DNA of 64,000 nucleotides. Source: CBDAQD01 sp965275905 (GTDB lineage Bacteria; Pseudomonadota; Alphaproteobacteria; Rhizobiales; JAJFHC01). Under the pieces are notes generated by a model. It had not been told where the DNA came from. It saw only the letters and a program-made list of their open reading frames with translations, and searched no databases. This document shows positions 1-8,577 of this stretch, piece by piece. The position numbers were made by a program, and so were the translations under genes. Numbering within the stretch: position 1 is the first letter of the stretch; every line of letters starts with the position of its first letter. Location: positions 1-64,000 of the forward strand of contig CBDHYJ010000062.1 in the NCBI GenBank assembly GCA_965275905.1, in the 5' to 3' direction.

Positions 1-835
1 CCCGGACAAGCTCCTGGCGCAGCGCGCTGACTTCCTCGCGAACCAGCGCCAGCTCGTCCATCAGGATCTGGCGTTCGTTTTTGGCCAGATTCTCGGCCTC
101 TTCCATAAGATGCCGCTCTTCTTCCTCGTGCAGCATCTGCATGGAATTGACGATCAGGGCGATAAACAGGTTAAGCACCGCGAAGCTCGTCACGACAATA
201 AATGGAACGAAAAACGCCCACGCCCAGGGTTTGACCTCCATGACCGGTCGAACGATGCCCATGGACCAGCTTTCGAGCGTCATGATCTGGAACAGGGAAT
301 ACATGGACGCGCCGATGCCGCCGAACCAGTCCGGAAAGTCCGCCCCGAACAGCTTGGTGGCCATGACGGCAGCAATGTAGAAGACCAGAAACAGGACGGC
401 CACGATCGCGCCCATGCCCGGAACGGCTGAGAGTAGCGCCTGTATGACGGCGCGCATCTGCGGCACGACGGACAGCAGGCGCAGCGCCCGCAGTATTCGC
501 AGCGCTCTCAGCACGGAGAACGCGCCGCTGGACGGCATCAGGGCCACGCCGACAATCGCGAAGTCGAACAGGTTCCACCCGTTGCGGAAGAAACTGAGCC
601 TGTGGGCGAAGAGCTTGAGCGCAATCTCGATCACGAAAATGGCCAGCGCCACTTTGTCTATGACCTTGAGGAGTGATCCCGCGATCTCCATCGCCTTCGG
701 CGAGGTCTCCAGCCCGAGCGTGACCGCGTTGATGCCGATGACGGCACTGATGAACGTGCCGAAACGGGCATCCTCGACCAGAGCCTGAACTCGGCTGCGG
801 AGATCCGTTGCGGTTTTTTCGGTCTGTTCGGTCAT
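1..835 (-). CDS. Voltage-gated sodium channel, NaChBac/BacNav type (C-terminus cut by window edge)
   Basis: The minus-strand frame opens at ATG 835 and is still open at base 1, so at least 278 residues are present and the stop lies outside the window. It codes a six-helix single-domain cation channel. The segment FSVLRALRILRALRLLSVV is a typical S4 voltage sensor with arginine at every third position. The pore loop carries TLESWSM, which matches the TLESW selectivity filter of bacterial sodium channels. After S6 (about residues 205-230) comes an acidic/charged stretch that looks like the C-terminal coiled-coil tetramerisation domain. Family knowledge: BacNav channels are homotetrameric inner-membrane Na+ channels linked to motility and pH homeostasis. 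It is divergent from cfa across a 262-base gap with no clear motif. Confidence 0.9.
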   Translation of the reverse strand, partial: MTEQTEKTATDLRSRVQALVEDARFGTFISAVIGINAVTLGLETSPKAMEIAGSLLKVIDKVALAIFVIEIALKLFAHRLSFFRNGWNLFDFAIVGVALMPSSGAFSVLRALRILRALRLLSVVPQMRAVIQALLSAVPGMGAIVAVLFLVFYIAAVMATKLFGADFPDWFGGIGASMYSLFQIMTLESWSMGIVRPVMEVKPWAWAFFVPFIVVTSFAVLNLFIALIVNSMQMLHEEEERHLMEEAENLAKNERQILMDELALVREEVSALRQELVR

Positions 836-1097
836 CGGGTCGAAATCGGTAAGTGAAGATACTGGCCTGGATTGGGAGACAGTTCCCGCGTCGCATCTGA
901 ATTTGGCGATTTAGCGCGAATCTTCAATATGTGCGCAATACCAAATTCGCCGTGCAATGGCGAATTGTTGTTGCCGCCAACATCAATGATTTGTCTGATC
1001 CGCGCTATTCCACTATCAAGATTGCCGGCAATCGGGGTCTCGTCACATTGCTGGTCCGCAGTCCGTCGGGCCAAATCCCTCCAGGGAAAGGAATATC

Positions 1098-2321
1098 ATG
1101 CGTCTGCTCAACGCGATGATGGGACGGTTTGTTCAGACAGGGACTTTGCGGATAATCGATGCCGAGGGCAATGAGCACGTCCATCGCGGTGATGACGGGC
1201 CTGAGGTCACGGTGCGCCTGACCGATCCGGGCCTTTACAAGGCGCTCGCGCTCAATCCTGAACTGAGAGCCGGCGAGGCGTACACCGATGGCCGCCTTGT
1301 CGTCGAACAGGGCACGATCCGGGACCTCCTGTTGATCTTCGCGCTCAACAGATCGAATCTGCGTGGCCAGAAGATGCAGAAGTCGCTGCGCCGCATCTAC
1401 AAGAAGCTTCGCAAGTTCCAGCAACGCAATGTGGCCAGCAGGTCGAAGGCGAACGTCGCCCATCACTACGACATTTCGAATGACCTCTACCGCCTGTTTC
1501 TTGATGAGGATCTCAATTATTCCTGCGCCTATTTCATGTCGGACGACGACACGATCGAAATCGCGCAGCAAAACAAATTGCGTCATATCGCGGCGAAGCT
1601 TGCGCTGAAACCGGGCCATCGAGTGCTCGACATTGGGTCAGGCTGGGGCGGCATGGCCCTCTATCTCGCCGACAACGCCGACGTCGAGGTCGTCGGCGTC
1701 ACGCTGTCCGAAGATCAGCAGGCGCTGGCGACCGAACGGGCGAAGCAGCGCGGCCTGCACGACCGTGTCCGGTTCGATCTCGTCGATTACCGCGATGTTT
1801 CAGACAGCTTCGACCGCATTGTCTCGATCGGGATGTTTGAACATGTCGGCGTCCAGTTTTACCCGCAATATTTCCAGAAGATCCGGGACATGCTGTCACC
1901 GGATGGTGTCGCCCTGGTCCATTCGATCGGGCGGTCGGGGCGCCCCGGCGCAACGTCAGCCTGGATCCGGAAGTATATTTTCCCTGGCAGTTACGCACCC
2001 GCGCTCTCTGAAGCGGTTACGGCGGTCGAGCAGTCGGGCTTGTGGCTGACGGATGTTGAAATTCTTCGCCGTCATTATGCGGAGACGCTGCTGGCGTGGG
2101 ACACGCGTTTTCAGGCACGCCGTGATGAAGTCGCCGAGATGTTCGACGAACAGTTCTGCAGGATGTGGGAGTTTTACCTGATTGCGTGTGAAATGGGCTT
2201 TCGGTTCGGAAAGCAGATGGTGTTCCAGATGCAGCTCGCACGATCCATCGACGCGATTCCGATCACGCGCGATTACATGCTCCGCGAAGAAGGCAGCCTG
2301 AAGCTGGCGGAAAGCGCGTGA
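1098..2321 (+). CDS. cfa: Cyclopropane-fatty-acyl-phospholipid synthase
   Basis: This 407-residue protein matches the usual length of Cfa. It transfers the SAM methyl group across the double bond of unsaturated acyl chains in membrane phospholipids, a late-growth and acid-stress modification. The SAM-binding motif I, VLDIGSGWGGMALYLA, lies near residue 176. Ahead of it is NYSCAYF, which holds the conserved cysteine of the active site, and behind it is the EHVG signature. The start ATG at 1098 follows a good AAAGGAA ribosome binding site. It appears monocistronic and converges on the XRE gene, with only 30 bases between the stops. Confidence 0.93.
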   Translation: MRLLNAMMGRFVQTGTLRIIDAEGNEHVHRGDDGPEVTVRLTDPGLYKALALNPELRAGEAYTDGRLVVEQGTIRDLLLIFALNRSNLRGQKMQKSLRRIYKKLRKFQQRNVASRSKANVAHHYDISNDLYRLFLDEDLNYSCAYFMSDDDTIEIAQQNKLRHIAAKLALKPGHRVLDIGSGWGGMALYLADNADVEVVGVTLSEDQQALATERAKQRGLHDRVRFDLVDYRDVSDSFDRIVSIGMFEHVGVQFYPQYFQKIRDMLSPDGVALVHSIGRSGRPGATSAWIRKYIFPGSYAPALSEAVTAVEQSGLWLTDVEILRRHYAETLLAWDTRFQARRDEVAEMFDEQFCRMWEFYLIACEMGFRFGKQMVFQMQLARSIDAIPITRDYMLREEGSLKLAESA

Positions 2322-2351
2322 TCGGATGATATAGGGGTTGGCCCGGCGTTA

Positions 2352-2732
2352 TCAGGCTGCAAGTTCTTCCAGTTCGGCTTCCATGCACTGAATGGCGGCG
2401 ACATCGTCGGCGATCTCGGCAAGCAGGTTGCCGAGTTCAGCCTGCATTGCCACAGCCCTTTCAAGCTTCTGGGCCACGAGGTCCGCTTTGGTCGCTGAAA
2501 TATGCGTCGGGCGATGTTCCGGAGATCCTTCGATCAGCCAGCTGACCGGGACATCAAGAAGGCCGGCCAGCATGACCAGGCGATTTGGCCGCGGCTCGCT
2601 CTGGCCAGCTTCCCAGTTTTTGAGTGTTTCGGTTTTCACGCCAAGGCGGCGGGCAAGCTGGCTGACCGTGAGTTCTTTTGACTCACGGGCCTCAATCAGA
2701 CGTTCGCCGATGGTCACCGATTCAATCTTCAT
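2352..2732 (-). CDS. XRE-family helix-turn-helix regulator, 126 aa
   Basis: Residues 10-65 form a lambda-Cro/CI-type HTH_3 domain: RLIEARESKELTVSQLARRL, then VKTETLKNWEAGQSEPRPNRL. The C-terminal half is a Glu/Ala-rich, probably helical stretch that may dimerise. The frame is open further upstream, to base 2813, but the ATG at 2732 gives a protein that starts just before the HTH. That ATG has an AGGA about 10 bases upstream and matches the usual size of this class, so it was chosen. The target is unknown. A short dyad (ACCAT-5 nt-ATGGT) at 2889-2903 in the upstream gap could be an operator, but this is only suggestive. Confidence 0.8.
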   Translation of the reverse strand: MKIESVTIGERLIEARESKELTVSQLARRLGVKTETLKNWEAGQSEPRPNRLVMLAGLLDVPVSWLIEGSPEHRPTHISATKADLVAQKLERAVAMQAELGNLLAEIADDVAAIQCMEAELEELAA

Positions 2733-2975
2733 GGGGAGCAATTCCTTTAATCTATTGGTAGGCCGCAGATTGTTGCTGCCCGGGCGTCGAGAGGAGTCAC
2801 GCCAAGGCGGCACATGGCTGTTTCAGCCGGTTTAAGGAGATAGTGTTTCAGTTGAGTGACGCACCCTATCTCAAGCGGTGGTGTATTACCATGCGGTATG
2901 GTGGCCAAATTCCTTTCTGACGACCAAAGAATGACGGAATCCGACTCCTGATGATCGAAAAAGCAGATTTGTGGG

Positions 2976-3872
2976 TCACGCTGCTTCGTTGTTCCTGCCA
3001 AGAACAAACTCCCGGAATGCGGTCGCGGCGGCGGACGGAAACCGGTCACGCATAAGGATGCGAACGGCAACATAGCCGAAGTCATGACGATCGGTGAGCC
3101 GGATCAGGCGGCCGGATTCGATATCCGAGTCCACCGTCGACGACAGCAGCAGCGCAGCACCAAAACCTTCAATCGCAAGCTCTCGGGCAACGGTCCGGTT
3201 ATTGATAATCACTCTGGGCTGGATGCGGAATTGGCGTTCCGGTTCGGAGTCTGTTGCCATTGTAACCAGTGTTTTCGCGCTGATCTGGGCTTTAGTTCCG
3301 ATGAAGCCCGTGCGGTCGAGCGCCCCCTGGAGATCTTCGTTATTCCTGATGGCAAATCGAGGCGAGGCAACAAGTTCAAGCGGCAGGTTGGCAAGCACGT
3401 TCGCGCTGCCATCGGGCGACTTTCTGTAGCCGGCGCGAAGCGCGGCGTCGAATTCGCTCTGTGAAAGATTGATCGCGGAATCTTCAGCGTGAACATGCGC
3501 GTTCACCTCCGGGAAGATCGCTTCAAACTCACGCAGCAGTGGTGGCATCAGCGAAATGGCAAGTTCAACGGGAAGGGTGATGCCCAGATCGCCGCCCACC
3601 TGCACAGGCGCGCCGGCGTCAGGTTGCATGGCGATTTCCGCTGCTTCGACGGCCCTCACGGCCCGGTCGTAGATCTTCTGCCCCGCATCCGTCAGGGCCA
3701 TCGAGCGGGTTGTCCGCCTGAGAACGCTCACACCGACGGCCGCCTCCAGATCGCGAATGGCGGTGCTGACCACGGCCGGGGACAGCCGCAGGTTCCGCGC
3801 GCCTGCACGGATCGAGCCGGCTCGCACGACCTCGACGAAATAGGTCAGCAGTCTGAAATCGCTGGCATTCAT
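2976..3872 (-). CDS. LysR-family transcriptional regulator
   Basis: The 298-residue protein has the N-terminal winged HTH of LysR regulators (residues 4-63, including SIRAGARNLRLSPAVVSTAI). A periplasmic-binding-protein-like effector domain follows (about 90-290) with the CrgA-like features of the large LysR subgroup that often represses neighbouring genes. The ligand cannot be told from sequence. It is divergent from the exported SnoaL-like gene, and the gap between them carries a perfect dyad with 11-base spacing at 3892-3914. That is the typical LysR recognition geometry, so autoregulation and control of the neighbour are likely. Confidence 0.88.
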   Translation of the reverse strand: MNASDFRLLTYFVEVVRAGSIRAGARNLRLSPAVVSTAIRDLEAAVGVSVLRRTTRSMALTDAGQKIYDRAVRAVEAAEIAMQPDAGAPVQVGGDLGITLPVELAISLMPPLLREFEAIFPEVNAHVHAEDSAINLSQSEFDAALRAGYRKSPDGSANVLANLPLELVASPRFAIRNNEDLQGALDRTGFIGTKAQISAKTLVTMATDSEPERQFRIQPRVIINNRTVARELAIEGFGAALLLSSTVDSDIESGRLIRLTDRHDFGYVAVRILMRDRFPSAAATAFREFVLGRNNEAA

Positions 3873-3891
3873 GCCAAATCACTCATGAATC

Positions 3892-3914
3892 ATTGTTAGT
3901 TTAGAGCGAACAAT
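3892..3914. promoter_or_regulatory. Candidate LysR operator (ATTGTT-N11-AACAAT)
   Basis: A perfect 6-base inverted repeat, ATTGTT and AACAAT, is separated by 11 bases. It sits 20 bases upstream of the LysR start codon and about 115 bases upstream of the divergent SnoaL-like gene. The T-N11-A geometry is that of LysR boxes. Confidence 0.55.
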
Positions 3915-4028
3915 AAATTAGAAAATTCTGATCTACCGAACAAGCGTCCAATCGTTACCTTTGAAGGCGTAAGCGATCACCGCTTGCGACGAACGATTTC
4001 GCAACGTGAATTTCAGGAGTTTCGATCC

Positions 4029-4502
4029 ATGCGTCTCTTGCTCGCGGCGGTTCTCGCCGCCTTCACCATAGCCAGTACAAATCCGGCCAAAGCCGACGAC
4101 AGGGCTGTCGTTGAAGCCTTCTACACCCAACTCTTGAGCGCCCCCAATGCGCCGGACATGGAGCAGCGTGTCGCCAAGGTTCTGGTTGATAACTGGGTTT
4201 CAATCCCGACACCGCGCGGCGGAAAGGATGCCGCCGGCTTCATCAAGACGCTCAAGGGCTTCGGCAAGGCCATCCCCGACCTCAAGTGGTCGGTTCAGGA
4301 GATTCTGCAGGACGGCAACCGTTACATTGTCCGCAGCATTGCGACAGGCACACCGGTCAAGAAGGTGTTCGGCATTCCACCCCAGGGCAAAAGCTTCAAG
4401 ATCATGACGATCGACATTCACACCGTCGAAAACGGCAGGATCACTACGTCCTACCACGTCGAGGAATGGGCCAAGGCCATGCAGCAGCTCAGGGCCAAGT
4501 GA
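4029..4502 (+). CDS. Exported SnoaL-like (NTF2-fold) polyketide-cyclase family protein
   Basis: The chosen start, ATG 4029, follows a clear AGGAG. It gives 157 residues beginning with a Sec signal peptide of about 20 residues (LLLAAVLAAFTIASTN, cleavage likely after AKA). The mature part is a SnoaL-like/ester-cyclase NTF2 fold: a helix pair with AVVEAFYTQLLS, a central ATGTPVKKVFGIPPQGKSF strand-turn typical of SnoaL, and a C-terminal strand with VENGRITTSYHVEEW. SnoaL relatives bind small hydrophobic molecules or act as cyclases or isomerases. The substrate is unknown. The divergent LysR gene is the likely regulator. Confidence 0.82.
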   Translation: MRLLLAAVLAAFTIASTNPAKADDRAVVEAFYTQLLSAPNAPDMEQRVAKVLVDNWVSIPTPRGGKDAAGFIKTLKGFGKAIPDLKWSVQEILQDGNRYIVRSIATGTPVKKVFGIPPQGKSFKIMTIDIHTVENGRITTSYHVEEWAKAMQQLRAK

Positions 4503-4522
4503 AGCCATCGATTGCTGGGTTT

Positions 4523-4553
4523 CCGCTTCCGGTCCGCGAACGGCCGGAAGCGG
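4523..4553. terminator. Convergent hairpin between the SnoaL-like and GS-like genes
   Basis: A perfect 10-bp stem (CCGCTTCCGG / CCGGAAGCGG) with an 11-base loop lies between two converging stops. There is no long T run, so it may be a weak or stabilising bidirectional terminator. Confidence 0.5.
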
Positions 4554-4571
4554 TGATTATTGGCGCGTCCG

Positions 4572-6038
4572 TCAGTAGATGTCGAAATACTCGCGGTGTT
4601 CCCAGTCGGTCACGAAGGACAGGAACCGGGCGATTTCGGCCTCTTTGAGTGTAAGCAGGTAGTCGACGAATTCCTCGCCCAATGCCTCGCGAAAGAAGCT
4701 GTCGTCCCTGAGCGCCGCCGCCGCCTCGATGAGGCTCATCGGCAGCTTGGGCGCATCCACCGAATAGGGCTCGTCGGTCGGAGTGCCCGGATCGGTCTTC
4801 CGATCGATGCCGTCCAGACCCGCGAGGATCTGCGTTGCCATGTAGAGATAGGGGTTGGCCGCCGGTTCACCGACACGATTTTCGATTCGGGTCGCCGGGT
4901 CTTCCGGCCCGCCGATGGCGCGGATCATGGCACCCTTGTTGTCCAGTCCCCATGCAATCCGGTCCGGCGCCAGTGAATGCGGCCGATAACGCTTGTAGCC
5001 GTTGATCGTAGGCGCGGCAAAGATGGTTGCAGCCTCGGCGTGGGCAAGAAGGCCGCCGGCAAAATGGAGGCCTGTCGCCGAAAGATGTTCGCCTCCCGCG
5101 GAAGGCATGAACGCGTTGCGTCCCGATCCGCGCTCCACGAGAGACTGGTGCAGGTGCCAGCCGCTTGAGAAAATGTTCTCCAGCCCGGGCCTGCACATGA
5201 AGGTTGCGTGCAGTCCGTTGCGGCGGCAGATCTGTTTCACCGCGCTGCGGAACAGCACCATGGTGTCGGCGGCGTCGAGACCGCCCATTGGATTGAATGT
5301 GAATTCGAACTGGCTGGGGCCGAATTCCACCTCCATTGACCGCACCGGCAATCCTAGTGCGGCGACATTCTGGTGAATGAGCTCCATGACCGGCTCGAGT
5401 TCGTCGGCGCGGCTCTCGGTGAGATACTGGAAACCGTGAGTAAGCAAACTCACGTCCGGTGCGGGACCCGGCTGCTTCGACTCGCGCGGCTCAAGCTTCG
5501 CGTCTTCTAGCTCGAACACGTGAAACTCAACCTCGAGCCCCGACACATAGTCGTATCCCGCTGATGAGAGCTTATCGAGCGCTTCGCGCATGATTTGCCT
5601 GGTTGAGAAGGGGATGGGCATACCGTCGGCGAAATAGATGTCGCACAGCATCCATCCCGTTCCCGGCGCCCAGGGAAGGGTCCGATAGGTCGTGGGGTCG
5701 GGAACCATGAGAAAGTCCCCGGCACCGGTGAGTGCGTCCGTGCCGAGGCCGCCGCCTGATTGCCAGACAGGGTAGATGGTCCTGTGCGAGGTGTCCTTGA
5801 GCAGCAGCGTCGACGTCATCGAACAGCCGTTGCGCATGGCGGATTCGAACTCGCCTGCGACGAGCGTCTTGCCCCGCAGGATGCCGTGCTGGTCGACGAA
5901 GGACAGCCGCAGCGTCTCGATGCCGTCCTCCTCCGCCGATGCTGCAGCACGTTTGGCCGCATCGTGCTGTTCTTCGGTCCACAGGCCGTGCTGCTCAACA
6001 AATCCTGAGCGACCGGTGCTGCCCTCCGCCGAAACCAT
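4572..6038 (-). CDS. Glutamine-synthetase-like ligase (class I GS fold)
   Basis: The protein has 488 residues. It holds the GS beta-grasp domain (about 40-130) and catalytic domain with the metal-binding glutamates in EVEFHVFELED and MEVEFGPSQFEF. It also has the ATP/ammonia-site HLHQSL, the NGYKRYRPHS loop and the RIENRVGEPAANPY signature. It belongs to the amine-ligating GS branch (PuuA, GlnT, aniline TdnQ), which joins glutamate to amines, rather than housekeeping GlnA. The start ATG at 6038 has a GAGGGG site eight bases upstream. It lies 70 bases downstream of the Rieske oxygenase on the same strand. A GS-like ligase plus a Rieske oxygenase recalls aniline dioxygenase systems, where the amine is glutamylated before oxidation. 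The substrate here is inferred, not shown. Confidence 0.85.
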   Translation of the reverse strand: MVSAEGSTGRSGFVEQHGLWTEEQHDAAKRAAASAEEDGIETLRLSFVDQHGILRGKTLVAGEFESAMRNGCSMTSTLLLKDTSHRTIYPVWQSGGGLGTDALTGAGDFLMVPDPTTYRTLPWAPGTGWMLCDIYFADGMPIPFSTRQIMREALDKLSSAGYDYVSGLEVEFHVFELEDAKLEPRESKQPGPAPDVSLLTHGFQYLTESRADELEPVMELIHQNVAALGLPVRSMEVEFGPSQFEFTFNPMGGLDAADTMVLFRSAVKQICRRNGLHATFMCRPGLENIFSSGWHLHQSLVERGSGRNAFMPSAGGEHLSATGLHFAGGLLAHAEAATIFAAPTINGYKRYRPHSLAPDRIAWGLDNKGAMIRAIGGPEDPATRIENRVGEPAANPYLYMATQILAGLDGIDRKTDPGTPTDEPYSVDAPKLPMSLIEAAAALRDDSFFREALGEEFVDYLLTLKEAEIARFLSFVTDWEHREYFDIY

Positions 6039-6108
6039 CCGCAGATCCCCTCACAAATTCAACACGTTGCCCTGATCGAAGCCTAAGCGCATTCCCGGAG
6101 AACGGCAA

Positions 6109-7428
6109 TCAGCCGCCATTGGTCCAGGTGCAGGCCTCGCGGCGTTCGTGATCCCGGGACGTCCAGCACTCTTCCCATGCATCCAGCGGACCGATCGCGT
6201 CCACGGCGATCGGCCCGGTGATCTGCGCGGCTTTTCCGTTGTCGAGGGACAATGGCAATTCTCCGAACCGGCCGTCGCCGGCTGCCTCGATCGCCTTGCG
6301 CAACATGCGCCTGTAGGTCCTGATGGCAATATCCGAATGGCCGAGATGCTCTTTCGTCCGATCCTGTATCGGACCGGGCGATTCCACGGCCCACTGATCG
6401 TGGACATTGATGTCCAGCCCCATGCCCGTGTAGGTCTTCGTGGCCTGCTCGTACGGGTCGAACCCGTAGTTGTTGGTCTTGTTGAGGCGCGGCCGATAGT
6501 CGGGCAATTCATAGAGTTCAAGCCGCTGATCACGCATCACGGCCTTGTCGACCGGCTCGCCGAAACTCGTGAACAGGGCATACCAGTAACAGGTCTCGTC
6601 ATCGACCGGGACATGCCACTGGGTGATCGTCATCTCGTTGCTCATCGGGATATGGATGGCATGCGGGAAGATCTGGTTCGTTACGCGCACATGCATGCCA
6701 TGGTTGCCGAGATCGCGCAGCGAGATGATGCGGAGACCGTAGTCTGTCTCTTCGACCCGTATATCCGGCCGGGGAAACTCCCGCAGAATGCGTGTCATCG
6801 GGATTTCGGTGTCGGCGGCCTGGTCGCGGAACTGTTTGCCGTATCCTTTGCTGGGGTCCTCGTCTTCGAGAAACCTGTGCAGGAAGGAGGCGTGCGCCGG
6901 GTCGATGCCGACCTCGAGTGCCTGAAGCCAGTTGCATTCTATCAGCCCCTTGAAGGCGAACACGTGACTGTCCGGAGCCGCGAAGCAATCGAAGGCCGGG
7001 AAAGGTGGCGGCTCGCCTTCGCCCATATACGCGAAAATGATGCCGTTGCGCTCAACGCACGGGTAGGCGGTCAGTCGGATTTTCTCGTGAAACCGGCTGC
7101 CCTCCGGTTCTGCGGGTTGCTCCATGCACTGGCCTGTACTGTCGAAGTGCCAGCCATGAAAAGGACAGCGCAGACCGTTGTCCTCCAGTCTGCCGAAACA
7201 GAGATCCGCGCCGCGATGCGGGCAATGACGGTCCATGAGAGCGTACTGGCCGTCGTCATTTCGGAACAGTACCAGGTTTTCGCCCAGCAGCCTGACGGCC
7301 CGAACCGGGCGCTCATCGGGCAGTTCGTCCAGCAATGCCGCCGGTTGCCAGTAGCGCCGCATGACGTCGCCTGCCGGCCTGCCCGGTCCGATCCTGGTAA
7401 TGAGGTCGTTTTGCTCCTGACTCATCAT
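6109..7428 (-). CDS. Rieske non-heme iron aromatic ring-hydroxylating oxygenase, alpha subunit
   Basis: With the ATG at 7428 (AAGGAG about 10 bases upstream) the protein is 439 residues. The Rieske 2Fe-2S ligands are C69-x-H71, 16 residues, then C88-x2-H91. The mononuclear iron site is visible in GIDPAHASFLHRF as D-x2-H-x4-H. The layout is that of phthalate 4,5-dioxygenase or phenoxybenzoate dioxygenase-type single-component oxygenases, which need a separate flavin/ferredoxin reductase. No such reductase lies in this window. A TGTTCGA palindrome upstream and a neighbouring IclR gene suggest inducible control. The GS-like gene follows in the same direction. Confidence 0.9.
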   Translation of the reverse strand: MMSQEQNDLITRIGPGRPAGDVMRRYWQPAALLDELPDERPVRAVRLLGENLVLFRNDDGQYALMDRHCPHRGADLCFGRLEDNGLRCPFHGWHFDSTGQCMEQPAEPEGSRFHEKIRLTAYPCVERNGIIFAYMGEGEPPPFPAFDCFAAPDSHVFAFKGLIECNWLQALEVGIDPAHASFLHRFLEDEDPSKGYGKQFRDQAADTEIPMTRILREFPRPDIRVEETDYGLRIISLRDLGNHGMHVRVTNQIFPHAIHIPMSNEMTITQWHVPVDDETCYWYALFTSFGEPVDKAVMRDQRLELYELPDYRPRLNKTNNYGFDPYEQATKTYTGMGLDINVHDQWAVESPGPIQDRTKEHLGHSDIAIRTYRRMLRKAIEAAGDGRFGELPLSLDNGKAAQITGPIAVDAIGPLDAWEECWTSRDHERREACTWTNGG

Positions 7429-7449
7429 GGCAGGGCGCTCCTTTTGTGT

Positions 7450-7473
7450 GGCGGTTTTTGTTTGAAAACCGCC
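7450..7473 (-). other. Leader stem-loop upstream of the Rieske gene
   Basis: A perfect 9-bp stem (GGCGGTTTT / AAAACCGCC) with a 6-base loop lies in the presumed 5' leader, just upstream of the Shine-Dalgarno site. It could affect mRNA stability. Read on the plus strand it is followed by ATTTTTG, so a terminator role in that direction is also possible. Confidence 0.4.
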
Positions 7474-7498
7474 ATTTTTGCCGCAGTGCTGAGAATCA

Positions 7499-7515
7499 TG
7501 TTCGAATATCGAACA
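7499..7515. promoter_or_regulatory. Candidate IclR-type operator in the Rieske promoter
   Basis: TGTTCGA and TCGAACA form a perfect dyad around a 3-base centre. It resembles the GTTCGATAATCGCAC sites bound by PcaU/PcaR-type IclR regulators. On the minus strand it lies between a plausible -35 (TTGAAC) and -10 (CATGAT) with 18-base spacing, so a bound protein would block the promoter. Confidence 0.55.
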
Positions 7516-7632
7516 AAAGTTCAAAATCAATGATAATGGCTGGAGGCCGGAATCACAACGGTGTTCCCGTTTGGCTGTTGCGCGGATTTATGCGATAGCA
7601 GCAGTGAGTGATCGGATGCTGGTTGGTCATCA

Positions 7633-8550
7633 ATGCCACTGCGACATACGCCATACCGGGGAAGCAAGACGCCGTTCTCGATCGGCCTGAGTCCCCTTGA
7701 TCCTGAAACCTGGATCGAGCCGGACGAGTATCTGCATGCTCACCTTGAGGAGAAGGCAAGACTCCTCCGCGAACGGTACGAAGATGTCGTCGCCGTTGAG
7801 CCCGGCAGCGAGGCCGCGCAGCAGGAGGTGCTGGATCTCATTGTCGAGCACGTGAGCCGACATTTTCCTGACCGCTACGATGTGAGCGATGACCGGGTAA
7901 GAGTACTGCCCGATGGACCTGACCACGAACACCGGACCTGGGAGGGTCCGCCGCTCGAGCTTGCCGCCCGTCTCGTCCAGGAGGACCTTTGCCTGATGCG
8001 TGCAGACGATGATGGCCACCGCCTCGTGGCGGCCGTCGTCTGTTTTCCCTCCTCGTGGTCACTCGCCGAGAAGTTTGGCCGTCCCTTGAGCACGATTCAT
8101 GCGCCGGTTCCCGGTCTCGAAGGCCGCATGTCCGCGGGCATCGACCGGATTTTCGACAATCTGAAGGTGGACCAGCCGGTCTGGAGGCTCAACTGGGCGA
8201 TCATGAACGACGCGGTTCTCCATCACCCGGCCCGGCATTCCGGTGAGGAGCGGCACGAACTCGATCCTGGCCGCGACCTGGGTGAGCAGCTCTTCATGCG
8301 GGTCGAGCGCCAGACCCTGAGGCGGTTGCCGGCGAGCGGCAACATTCTTTTCACGATCCGCATACATGTTGACCAGATTTCGGAGCTTGGACGCCATCCG
8401 GACAGCGCCATCCTTGCGCGCGGACTGCGTGAACAGATTCTAGGCCTCACCGAGGCGCAACTGGAATACAAGGGCCTGGTCGAGATCAGGGATCAGTTGA
8501 CTGAATACCTTGCCGGCCTCGAAGCAGAAAAGGTCCTGGCGGTTCCCTAG
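7633..8550 (+). CDS. DUF3445 protein, heme-dependent oxidative N-demethylase alpha-like
   Basis: The 305-residue protein matches the DUF3445 family, whose characterised member is the heme-binding catalytic subunit of dimethylamine oxidative N-demethylase (HODM). Recognisable segments are the N-terminal PFSIGLSPLDPETWIE, the middle EDLCLMRADDDGHRLVAAVV, the CFPSSW block, the IHAPVPG turn and the C-terminal VERQTLRRLP with ILFTIRIHVD. It is divergent from the Rieske oxygenase across about 200 bases and ends head-on against the IclR gene. Partner flavin/iron-sulfur subunits of HODM are not present nearby. The substrate is unknown. Confidence 0.82.
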   Translation: MPLRHTPYRGSKTPFSIGLSPLDPETWIEPDEYLHAHLEEKARLLRERYEDVVAVEPGSEAAQQEVLDLIVEHVSRHFPDRYDVSDDRVRVLPDGPDHEHRTWEGPPLELAARLVQEDLCLMRADDDGHRLVAAVVCFPSSWSLAEKFGRPLSTIHAPVPGLEGRMSAGIDRIFDNLKVDQPVWRLNWAIMNDAVLHHPARHSGEERHELDPGRDLGEQLFMRVERQTLRRLPASGNILFTIRIHVDQISELGRHPDSAILARGLREQILGLTEAQLEYKGLVEIRDQLTEYLAGLEAEKVLAVP

Positions 8551-8577
8551 AGTGTATCTGACCCGAATTCACTCTAG
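8547..8577. terminator. Bidirectional terminator-like inverted repeat
   Basis: CTAGAGTG and CACTCTAG form an 8-bp stem spanning the whole gap between the converging DUF3445 and IclR genes. It includes the TAG stop of the former. Confidence 0.45.

Noticed and set aside
171..896. A 241-codon minus-strand frame at the left edge
   Set aside because: It is out of frame with the sodium channel, whose S4 and TLESW filter are unmistakable in the frame starting at 835.
6148..7533. A 461-codon plus-strand open frame opposite the Rieske gene
   Set aside because: The minus strand has intact Rieske and iron ligands; the plus frame shows no family features.
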